The notes below the pieces were generated by a model. The model did no database searches, was not told where the DNA came from, and saw only the letters and a list, made by a program, of their open reading frames with translations. Position numbers and translations under genes: made by a program. Below, one piece after another: positions 1-4,224 of a stretch of 6,141 nt of DNA (its first letter is position 1; each line of letters begins with the position of its first letter). Source of the stretch: an uncultured Oscillospiraceae bacterium (GTDB lineage Bacteria > Bacillota > Clostridia > Oscillospirales > Oscillospiraceae). The stretch lies in assembly GCA_934515035.1 (NCBI GenBank), contig CAKSXP010000115.1, positions 1 through 6,141 of the forward strand, read 5' to 3'.

Positions 1-117
1 ATTCACTCCGTAGCAATTCACTGTTTCACAAAGGAATCGCACAAAGGCGATAACTATTTCACCATTTTTACTACCCTTGCTTTACAGAGCCGAAAATCGG
101 TGATTTTCAACCCTTAG
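1..117 (+). CDS. Possible 3' end of an unrecognised gene (partial)
   Basis: Frame 1 is open from the window edge to a TAG at 115-117, giving 38 residues that end in VIFNP. The other two forward frames hit stops early (TAG at 11-13, TAA at 49-51). A strong terminator begins eight bases after this stop, as expected at the end of a transcription unit. I do not recognise the peptide; it has no catalytic or membrane signature. The stretch is AT-rich compared with the genes downstream. It also holds a direct repeat CACAAAGG at 27-34 and 40-47 and a 7-bp inverted repeat GAAAATC/GATTTTC at 92-108, so it could equally be noncoding DNA at the edge of an element. The call rests only on the open frame and terminator placement. 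Confidence 0.3.
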   Translation: MHSVAIHCFTKESHKGDNYFTIFTTLALQSRKSVIFNP

Positions 118-124
118 ATGTACA

Positions 125-166
125 AAAACAGGCAGCACCCAACCGAAGTTGAGTGCCGCCTGTTTT
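125..166. terminator. Intrinsic terminator, probably bidirectional
   Basis: The arms 125-143 and 148-166 form a 19-bp stem with two mismatches (A134/C157 and C139/A152) around a CGAA tetraloop at 144-147. The plus-strand arm ends in TTTT followed by GTTG. The minus-strand arm ends in TTTTTGTA, so the hairpin can work both ways. It closes off whatever enters from the left and insulates the noncoding stretch that follows. Confidence 0.8.
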
Positions 167-292
167 GTTGTCCAATCCTGCTTGGCAGATGCCGATTTTG
201 TAGTTTTCTCAAATTACTGTCTTATCGGCACACGGCTAAGACAACGGATATTTTTTTACGCTGCTTCCGACCCAGGTTTGGATATGCGGAAG

Positions 293-332
293 TTCTGTCC
301 TCCGGCGTTATCCTCCCTGCCGGGGGACAGAA
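293..332. repeat. Inverted repeat / hairpin A
   Basis: Arms 293-306 and 319-332 (TTCTGTCC... and ...GGACAGAA) pair over 14 bp with a single T301/G324 wobble around a 12-base loop. There is an A-run rather than a T-run on the plus-strand 3' side, so it does not look like a plus-strand terminator. No U-tract follows on the minus strand either. Confidence 0.7.
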
Positions 333-341
333 AAATGCGGC

Positions 342-378
342 GCGGCCACTGTGGAACAGTTGATACCACAGTGACCGC
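342..378. repeat. Inverted repeat / hairpin B
   Basis: Arms 342-354 and 366-378 pair over 13 bp with one C346/A374 mismatch around an 11-base loop (355-365). The perfect core is CACTGTGG/CCACAGTG. It sits only nine bases after hairpin A, so both could belong to one RNA or to one element end. No T-run follows on either strand. Confidence 0.7.
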
Positions 379-470
379 TCCGCTTTCCGGTTGTATCTTA
401 CCTCTTTCCGCCGCGGGGTCGGCATCCGTTTTTTACATGTCCAAAGACGCCGAACTTTCGCGGCTGTTAA

Positions 471-499
471 TTGACTCTTGTCGAAAACAGTGATATACT
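471..499 (+). promoter_or_regulatory. Sigma-A promoter of the metal operon
   Basis: TTGACT at 471-476 and TATACT at 494-499 are separated by exactly 17 bp, and a TG at 491-492 makes an extended -10. Transcription should start near 505-507, giving a leader of about 50 nt before the HMA gene. An imperfect inverted repeat GAAAA(483-487)/TTTTC(499-503) straddles the -10 and could be an operator. I could not fit a clear Fur, CsoR or CopY site. Confidence 0.8.
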
Positions 500-508
500 T
501 TTCAGAAC

Positions 509-530
509 AAAAGGGAAAGAACTCTCTTTT
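509..530 (+). repeat. Small hairpin in the 5' leader of the metal operon
   Basis: AAAAGGGA at 509-516 pairs with TCTCTTTT at 523-530 over 8 bp, with one G514/T525 wobble and a 6-base loop. It begins almost at the predicted transcript start and is followed by GTGTTTTTG. It may protect the 5' end of the mRNA. It is too weak to call a terminator or riboswitch. Confidence 0.4.
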
Positions 531-556
531 GTGTTTTTGAAAGGAAGCTGAAAGAC

Positions 557-820
557 ATGATCCAAACAACTGTAAAGGTATCCGGCATGGCCTGTTCCAT
601 GTGCGAAGCGCACATAAACAATGCGATCCGGAACGCTTTTCCGGTGGAAAAGGTCTCTTCCTCCCACTCCAAAGGAGAAACCGTTATCCATTCCAAAGAG
701 CCCCTGGACGAATCGGAGCTCCGGAAAGTGATCGACGCTACCGGTTATACGGCCGGAGATATAAGCTCGGAGGTCTATGAGAAAAAGGGTCTTTTCCACT
801 TCGGAAAAAAGAAAGCATGA
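557..820 (+). CDS. Small heavy-metal-associated (HMA) domain protein
   Basis: An 87-residue soluble protein with the ferredoxin-like HMA fold expected of metallochaperones and of ATPase N-terminal metal domains. The metal site is the GMACSMCEAH stretch: Met11, Cys13 and Cys16 form the MxCxxC loop after the first beta strand. A helix and the usual second half (ELRKVIDATGY) follow. Residues 75-87 are a basic extension with several lysines (KKGLFHFGKKKA) beyond the normal domain end, perhaps for contact with membrane or partner. The start ATG is 9 nt after AAAGGAAG (540-547). It is first in the operon, ahead of the small membrane protein and the P1B ATPase. The ATPase's own N-terminal domain lacks CxxC, so this protein may deliver or sense metal for it. 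The family usually binds Cu(I), Zn(II) or similar soft metals; which one applies here is not visible. Confidence 0.9.
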   Translation: MIQTTVKVSGMACSMCEAHINNAIRNAFPVEKVSSSHSKGETVIHSKEPLDESELRKVIDATGYTAGDISSEVYEKKGLFHFGKKKA

Positions 821-862
821 GATCCCGCCGGTCGTCCGCGCAGCGAACGAACCGGCCTGATC
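821..862 (+). repeat. Intercistronic hairpin
   Basis: GATC..GCCGGT (821-832) pairs with ACCGGC..GATC (851-862) with a 2-base internal mismatch. A further CGT/ACG (833-835/847-849) pairs past one bulged A. The hairpin starts directly after the HMA stop codon and is followed by CCGTAAAAG, with no T-run. It is therefore more likely an mRNA-stabilising or processing structure than a terminator, and could allow unequal expression of the first gene. Confidence 0.5.
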
Positions 863-915
863 CGTAAAAGCACTGGTATTCCAAACAAATCATTCCACAA
901 AGGAGGACACTAACC

Positions 916-1200
916 ATGAAGAAAATCGGTCTGTTTGCTGCGGGCGTGCTGTTTGGCACTGCCGGTCTCAAGATCCTCGGCAGCAAGGATGCACGCAAGG
1001 TCTATGCCCACACCACCGCCGCAGCCATTCGCGCCAAGGACAGCGTGATGACTGTTGTCACGGCAGTCCGTGAAGGCGCGGACGACATCTATGCGGATGC
1101 CAAGGCCATCAACGACCAGCGCACAGCGGAAGAAGCTGCCGCAGTGGTCGAGGACACCTCCGCCGAAGAGGATACCGAAGAGGAAGTCAAGGCGGAATAA
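916..1200 (+). CDS. Small membrane-anchored protein, DUF6110-like (possible FezA counterpart)
   Basis: A 94-residue protein with a strong start: AAAGGAGG at 899-906, 9 nt before the ATG. Residues 4-21 form one hydrophobic segment rich in Gly/Ala (FAAGVLFGTAG), a likely membrane anchor with helix-packing glycines. Residues 24-70 look like an amphipathic helix with alternating basic and acidic positions. Residues 72-94 are a tail with 11 Asp/Glu in 23. I recognise the pattern as the DUF6110 family, found beside P1B ATPases in Clostridia. In C. difficile a membrane protein called FezA is needed with the P1B-6 ATPase FezB to form iron-filled ferrosomes. Equating this gene with FezA is inference from size, topology and neighbour. 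The ATPase starts only 3 nt after this stop, so the two are very likely translationally coupled. The acidic tail could bind cations or act as a scaffold. Confidence 0.85.
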   Translation: MKKIGLFAAGVLFGTAGLKILGSKDARKVYAHTTAAAIRAKDSVMTVVTAVREGADDIYADAKAINDQRTAEEAAAVVEDTSAEEDTEEEVKAE

Positions 1201-1203
1201 GCT

Positions 1204-3309
1204 ATGAAATGCACGATCCTACATGATACTCCGGGGCGGCTCCGGGTACATCTGTGCTGCGGCCGTATGTCGCTGCACCAGGCGGATGTACTTGAATACT
1301 ACCTGTTGGCGGTAAGCGGCGTAACGGAGGTCAAGGTCTATGACCGAACGCAGGATGCCGTTGTGCTGTACACGACAGAGCGCGACAATATCATCCGCGC
1401 TCTGTCTAAATTCTCCTTTGCCAGGGCCGAGTCCATGGCAGTCGTCCCGGAGCGCACCCCGCGGGCGCTGAACCGGGAGTTTGAGGACAAGCTCGCCGCA
1501 ACAGTCATAAAACGCTGCATCTCAAGGCTGTTTCTCCCCGCGCCGGTCACATCGGCGCTGGCTGTCTGCCGCTCGCTGAAATACATCAAAGAGGGGCTTC
1601 GCGCGCTGTGGCACGGAAAGCTGTCCGTAGCTGTGCTTGACGCCGCCGCGGTCACGGTTTCCATCGTGCGCGGCGACTTCTCCACGGCCGGGTCTGTAAT
1701 GTTCATGCTGCGGCTGGGCGAGATTCTGGAGGAATGGACCCACAAGAAGTCTGTTGCGGACCTTGCGGCGGCCATGAGTCTCCAGGTGGACAGCGTGTGG
1801 CTTCAGAAGGACGGCACCGAAGTGCAGACGGATATAAACGCCATAAAGCCCGGCGACCGCATTGTGATCCGCACCGGAAGCATGATCCCGCTGGACGGCA
1901 TAGTTGCGGAGGGCGAGGCAATGGTGAACCAGGCCTCTCTGACCGGAGAGTCCCTGCCCGTTGTCAAGCGCCCCGGCAGCCCTGTTTACGCCGGGACCGT
2001 GACCGAAGAGGGCGAATGCGTGGTCTGCGTGGAAAAGGTGTCCGGCAGCGGACGCTATGACCGCGTTGTCCGCATGATCGAGGAATCGGAAAAACTGAAA
2101 TCCACCGCCGAGGACAAGGCCGCGCGTATGGCGGACAAGCTCGTTCCATACACTTTGGGCGGCACGGTGCTTACATACCTTCTGACCCGCAATGTGACAA
2201 AAATGCTCTCCGTATTGATGGTTGACTTTTCCTGTGCACTGAAGCTGGCGATACCCATCGCGGTGCTGTCCGCCATGCGGGAGAGCAGCGGCTATCACAT
2301 CTCCGTCAAGGGCGGACGCTTTCTGGAGGCCGTTGCAAATGCGGACACCATCGTATTTGACAAGACTGGCACGCTGACCTACGCCACGCCCACGGTCGCA
2401 CAGGTCGTTCCCTTCGGCAAATACAACGAAGCGGATATGCTGCGGCTGGCCGCCTGTCTGGAGGAGCATTATCCGCACTCCATGGCCAACGCCGTGGTTG
2501 AAGAAGCGAAAAAGCGCGGTCTGTCCCACGAAGAATATCACTCCCAGGTGCAGTATGTGGTCGCACACGGCATTTCCAGCATGGTAGAGAACACGCGGGT
2601 CATGATCGGCAGCGCGCACTTTGTCTTTGAGGACGAGGGATGCCGCATCCCGGAAAACGAGAAGGACAAGTTTGCCGCGATCCCGGCATCGTATTCGCAT
2701 CTGTATCTGTGCATAGGCGACGAGCTGGCGGCGGTCATCTGCATCTACGACCCGCTGCGCCGCGAGGCGCGCGCTGCGGTCGCCGCGCTTCACGACTGCG
2801 GCTTTTCCAACGTGGTCATGATGACCGGCGACAATCTCCGCACCGCCGAATCCGTCGCCTCCGAGGTGGGCGTGGACGCGGTGTATGCCGAGGTCCTGCC
2901 GGAGGACAAGGCGGCGTTTGTCCGCGCGGAAAAGGCAAAGGGCCACACCGTCATCATGGTTGGCGACGGCATCAACGATTCCCCCGCTCTCTCCGAGGCG
3001 GACGCCGGCATTGCGATATCCACCGGCGCGGCCATCGCCCGGGAGATCGCCGACATCACCATCGCATCGGAGGATCTGTTCGAGCTGGTAACGCTGCGGC
3101 GGCTCAGTGAAGCGCTGATGAAGCGCATCAGAAAGAGCTATCGTTTCATTGTCGGCTTTAATCTCTCTCTGATCCTGCTGGGCGTGGCCGGCATACTGCC
3201 GCCCACCACATCGGCGCTGCTTCACAATGCCTCCACTCTGGGGATCAGTCTGAAGAACATGACGGCGCTGCTGGATGAAGAGGAAAACACACAGAGCATT
3301 TCCAAATAA
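1204..3309 (+). CDS. fezB: P1B-type metal-transporting ATPase with atypical FSC motif (FezB-like)
   Basis: A 701-residue P-type ATPase. In order: a degenerate HMA-like N-terminal domain (about 1-70) with a basic GRLRVHL strand and Cys18-Cys19 but no CxxC; membrane helices at about 108-176; the actuator domain with TGES (247-250); helices at about 313-355; the phosphorylation site DKTGT (Asp386); nucleotide-domain equivalents of the HP and GxG motifs; TGDN (541-544) and GDGIND (587-592); and a final helix pair at about 645-690 with HNAST. All ATP-cycle residues are intact. The membrane metal motif, normally CPC or SPC, reads Phe342-Ser343-Cys344, so the usual proline is absent. The HP site reads HS (425-426) and the GxG site AHG (454-456). 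These traits plus the upstream membrane protein fit the P1B-6 group containing FezB, which loads iron into ferrosomes. The iron substrate is inferred. AAGGCGG (1189-1195) lies inside the preceding gene and serves as ribosome binding site. Confidence 0.88.
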   Translation: MKCTILHDTPGRLRVHLCCGRMSLHQADVLEYYLLAVSGVTEVKVYDRTQDAVVLYTTERDNIIRALSKFSFARAESMAVVPERTPRALNREFEDKLAATVIKRCISRLFLPAPVTSALAVCRSLKYIKEGLRALWHGKLSVAVLDAAAVTVSIVRGDFSTAGSVMFMLRLGEILEEWTHKKSVADLAAAMSLQVDSVWLQKDGTEVQTDINAIKPGDRIVIRTGSMIPLDGIVAEGEAMVNQASLTGESLPVVKRPGSPVYAGTVTEEGECVVCVEKVSGSGRYDRVVRMIEESEKLKSTAEDKAARMADKLVPYTLGGTVLTYLLTRNVTKMLSVLMVDFSCALKLAIPIAVLSAMRESSGYHISVKGGRFLEAVANADTIVFDKTGTLTYATPTVAQVVPFGKYNEADMLRLAACLEEHYPHSMANAVVEEAKKRGLSHEEYHSQVQYVVAHGISSMVENTRVMIGSAHFVFEDEGCRIPENEKDKFAAIPASYSHLYLCIGDELAAVICIYDPLRREARAAVAALHDCGFSNVVMMTGDNLRTAESVASEVGVDAVYAEVLPEDKAAFVRAEKAKGHTVIMVGDGINDSPALSEADAGIAISTGAAIAREIADITIASEDLFELVTLRRLSEALMKRIRKSYRFIVGFNLSLILLGVAGILPPTTSALLHNASTLGISLKNMTALLDEEENTQSISK

Positions 3310-3318
3310 CAAAAAACA

Positions 3319-3350
3319 GGGGGCATCTGCCAAAAGCAGGCGCCCCCCTT
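3319..3350. terminator. Hairpin after the ATPase gene, partial terminator
   Basis: GGGGGC..(3319-3330) pairs with ..GCCCCC (3336-3347) over 12 positions, with one mismatch and one T/G wobble around a CAAAA loop. On the plus strand the following bases are CTTATCATTT, a poor U-tract. On the minus strand the stem is followed by TGTTTTTTG, a good one. It probably weakens rather than abolishes plus-strand transcription into ogt, which has no promoter of its own that I can see. It could also block antisense transcription into the metal operon. Confidence 0.65.
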
Positions 3351-3368
3351 ATCATTTGAGGTGAAAAT

Positions 3369-3902
3369 ATGACTTTCGTTCAGCATTACGATTCTCCGCT
3401 GGGCGGTATCCTGCTCGCGGCGGATGAGAAAGGTCTGACCGGGCTGTGGTTCGACGGAGAAAAATACTTTGCCGATAACCTTCCGGCAGAACACGCCGTG
3501 CAGGAAACGCCGGTACTTGCAGAGGCAAGGCACTGGCTGGACATTTACTTTACCGGCAGAGAGCCCGGTTTCACGCCGCCGCTGCACCCCATCGGCTCCG
3601 CATTCCGTCAGGGCGTATGGGAGCTCCTTTTGCAGATACCATACGGTCAGACCACTACCTATGGCGAGATTGCGCGGCAGCTTGCCGAAAAGCAGGGGCT
3701 TGCCCGGATGTCCGCGCAGGCGGTCGGCGGAGCCGTCGGACACAACGAGATATCCGTCATCATTCCCTGTCACCGCGTGGTCGGCACAAACGGCAGCCTG
3801 ACCGGATATGCCGGCGGAATAGACAAAAAAATCAGACTGCTTGAGCTGGAACGGGCAAATATGGATGGTCTTTTCGTTCCGGCAAAAGGAACGGCTCTGT
3901 GA
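3369..3902 (+). CDS. ogt: Methylated-DNA--[protein]-cysteine S-methyltransferase
   Basis: A 177-residue suicide DNA repair protein that moves the alkyl group from O6-alkylguanine (and O4-alkylthymine) to its own cysteine. The N-terminal half (1-75) is the variable ribonuclease-H-like domain. Residues 76-170 are the active domain: a winged-helix part starting FRQGVWELLLQIPYG, the PCHR motif at 133-136 with acceptor Cys134, then RVVGTNGSLTGYAGG and a Lys/Leu-rich end. Length fits the Ogt type and there is no Ada regulatory domain. A small difference is Asn-Glu (126-127) before the active strand, where most relatives have Asn-Pro, and His125 just ahead where Arg is often found. GAGGTG (3358-3363) lies 5 nt before the ATG. 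The gap after the ATPase is 59 bp and holds a hairpin, so read-through transcription is possible but the function is unrelated to metals. Confidence 0.95.
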   Translation: MTFVQHYDSPLGGILLAADEKGLTGLWFDGEKYFADNLPAEHAVQETPVLAEARHWLDIYFTGREPGFTPPLHPIGSAFRQGVWELLLQIPYGQTTTYGEIARQLAEKQGLARMSAQAVGGAVGHNEISVIIPCHRVVGTNGSLTGYAGGIDKKIRLLELERANMDGLFVPAKGTAL

Positions 3903-3913
3903 TAGTACTATCA
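3900..3913. repeat. Perfect 14-bp palindrome over the ogt stop codon
   Basis: TGATAGT/ACTATCA is a perfect, loop-free palindrome whose first TGA is the ogt stop codon. It is operator-like in form, but no promoter overlaps it; the nearest -35 is about 95 bp downstream. No T-run follows, so it is not a terminator. Confidence 0.45.
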
Positions 3914-3980
3914 AATCGAGTCGTTATTCAGCGAGCATTTACCGGTCGGGGCAAAGATTTTAAAAGCCGCAAAGCCTGGG

Positions 3981-3997
3981 CTCGTCCTCTCCACGAG
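3981..3997. promoter_or_regulatory. Inverted repeat just upstream of the MATE promoter
   Basis: CTCGT (3981-3985) and ACGAG (3993-3997) form a perfect 5-bp inverted repeat with a 7-base spacer, ending 10 bp before the -35 box. The position suits an activator or repressor site. It is short and I cannot assign a regulator. Confidence 0.25.
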
Positions 3998-4007
3998 TAA
4001 AAAACAT

Positions 4008-4036
4008 TTGAAATTTCGCTCAGCACCCGCTATAAT
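4008..4036 (+). promoter_or_regulatory. Sigma-A promoter of the MATE leader
   Basis: TTGAAA at 4008-4013 and a consensus TATAAT at 4031-4036 are separated by 17 bp. The predicted start is near 4042-4044, only a few bases ahead of the first terminator stem. I see no other promoter between here and the MATE start codon. Confidence 0.85.
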
Positions 4037-4045
4037 AGGCACACA

Positions 4046-4098
4046 GCGTGTGGCGTTTCTGCGTAAATCCAGTTGCAGAAGCGCCGCACGCCTTTTTT
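4046..4098 (+). terminator. Intrinsic terminator T1 at the start of the MATE leader
   Basis: Arms 4046-4062 and 4075-4091 pair over 17 bp with only two T/G wobbles around a 12-base loop, followed by one C and T6 (4093-4098). By stem length and U-tract this is a classic strong terminator. From the promoter at 4008-4036 it would release an RNA of roughly 55 nt. It could also terminate transcripts coming from ogt, about 140 bp upstream. Confidence 0.88.
4047..4070 (+). repeat. Diverged direct repeat, copy 1 (5' arm of T1)
   Basis: This 24-base block matches 4150-4173 at 17 of 24 positions without gaps. The conserved parts are CGTGnGGC and TGCGTAAnTCC. It lies over the 5' arm and loop of T1. Read in the frame that matches copy 2 it gives ACGVSA followed by TAA (4064-4066), parallel to SCGRNA followed by TAA in copy 2. 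No start codon precedes copy 1 within its open frame (from 4001). Confidence 0.6.
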
Positions 4099-4115
4099 GC
4101 GGAATCGGGTGAGAG

Positions 4116-4169
4116 ATGGGGGAAATGACAGAAATTTTTATATGCAGATCGTGCGGCAGAAATGCGTAA
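4116..4169 (+). CDS. Putative leader peptide of the MATE gene
   Basis: A 17-codon frame from ATG 4116, or 14 codons from the in-frame ATG 4125, with stop TAA 4167-4169. The 14-residue form reads MTEIFICRSCGRNA. GGGTGA (4107-4112) and GGGGGA (4118-4123) are possible ribosome binding sites; the spacing is short for both, so the start is uncertain. The last four codons (4158-4169) make up the 5' arm and base of terminator T2, so a ribosome at the end of the frame would cover that arm and stop the hairpin forming. That arrangement is known from leader-peptide attenuators of antibiotic resistance genes. The Ile-Phe-Ile-Cys stretch is loosely like the IFVI stalling motif of the ErmC leader. Existence and stalling are both inferred; chance open frames of this length are common. 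Confidence 0.5.
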   Translation: MGEMTEIFICRSCGRNA

Positions 4170-4173
4170 GTCC
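4150..4173 (+). repeat. Diverged direct repeat, copy 2 (5' arm of T2)
   Basis: Second copy of the block at 4047-4070, 103 bases downstream. It encodes the last codons of the leader peptide and the 5' arm of T2. The five-base core that differs most (4055-4059 against 4158-4162) is matched in each case by its own 3' arm, so pairing is kept in both hairpins. In addition CGTGCGGC (4150-4157) is exactly complementary to GCCGCACG (4083-4090) in the 3' arm of T1, allowing an alternative long-range pairing. Confidence 0.6.
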
Positions 4174-4206
4174 GGATCACACCGGGCCTGCGCATTTCTT
4201 ATTTTT
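4158..4206 (+). terminator. Intrinsic terminator T2 before the MATE ribosome binding site
   Basis: AGAAATGCG (4158-4166) pairs perfectly with CGCATTTCT (4191-4199). Above an internal loop, GTCCGG (4170-4175) pairs with CCGGGC (4182-4187), with one T/G wobble, around loop ATCACA. The U-tract is TTATTTTT (4199-4206). The MATE ribosome binding site follows at once. A terminator in this place only makes sense as a conditional one. Confidence 0.8.
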
Positions 4207-4224
4207 AAAGGAAAGGTGAATTTT

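Larger units (their letters stand above)
167..470. other. Noncoding stretch with several hairpins, no gene supported
   Basis: Open frames here overlap each other on both strands, lack ribosome binding sites and give low-complexity, Arg/Cys-rich translations, so I call no gene. The stretch does contain structure. There is a 7-bp inverted repeat at 218-224/237-243 a few bases before a T7 run (251-257). A hairpin lies at 293-306/319-332, 14 bp with one T/G wobble. A second hairpin lies at 342-354/366-378, 13 bp with one mismatch. A T6 run at 429-434 is preceded only by a weak GCCG/CGGC stem. The region could hold a small structured RNA or the edge of a mobile element, but nothing here matches an RNA family I know. 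Confidence 0.5.

Noticed and set aside
471..503. A CopY or CsoR operator at the metal promoter
   Set aside because: No TACAnnTGTA cop box fits, and no G-tract palindrome typical of CsoR sites is present.
149..569. Overlapping open frames of about 80-115 residues on both strands in the noncoding stretch
   Set aside because: There is no ribosome binding site, no recognisable motif, and they conflict with one another, with the hairpins and with the promoter at 471-499.
1522..3333. A 603-residue open frame on the minus strand
   Set aside because: It lies wholly over the ATPase gene, is His/Arg/Gly-rich as expected of an antisense shadow in GC-rich DNA, and lacks a ribosome binding site. The plus-strand frame carries every P-type ATPase motif.
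4048..4128. GTG-started frame through T1 whose TGA overlaps ATG 4125 as ATGA
   Set aside because: The GTG would be only about five bases from the RNA 5' end with no ribosome binding site, and it lies in a strong stem. The overlap is most likely chance.
4162..4224. Upstream in-frame ATG giving a 489-residue MATE protein
   Set aside because: The added 21 residues come from the T2 hairpin and its U-tract, there is no ribosome binding site before 4162, and a good one precedes ATG 4225.
4040..4224. A known riboswitch in the MATE leader
   Set aside because: I compared the leader from memory with preQ1, guanidine (ykkC types), fluoride, THF and TPP patterns and found no match. An Rfam covariance search would decide.
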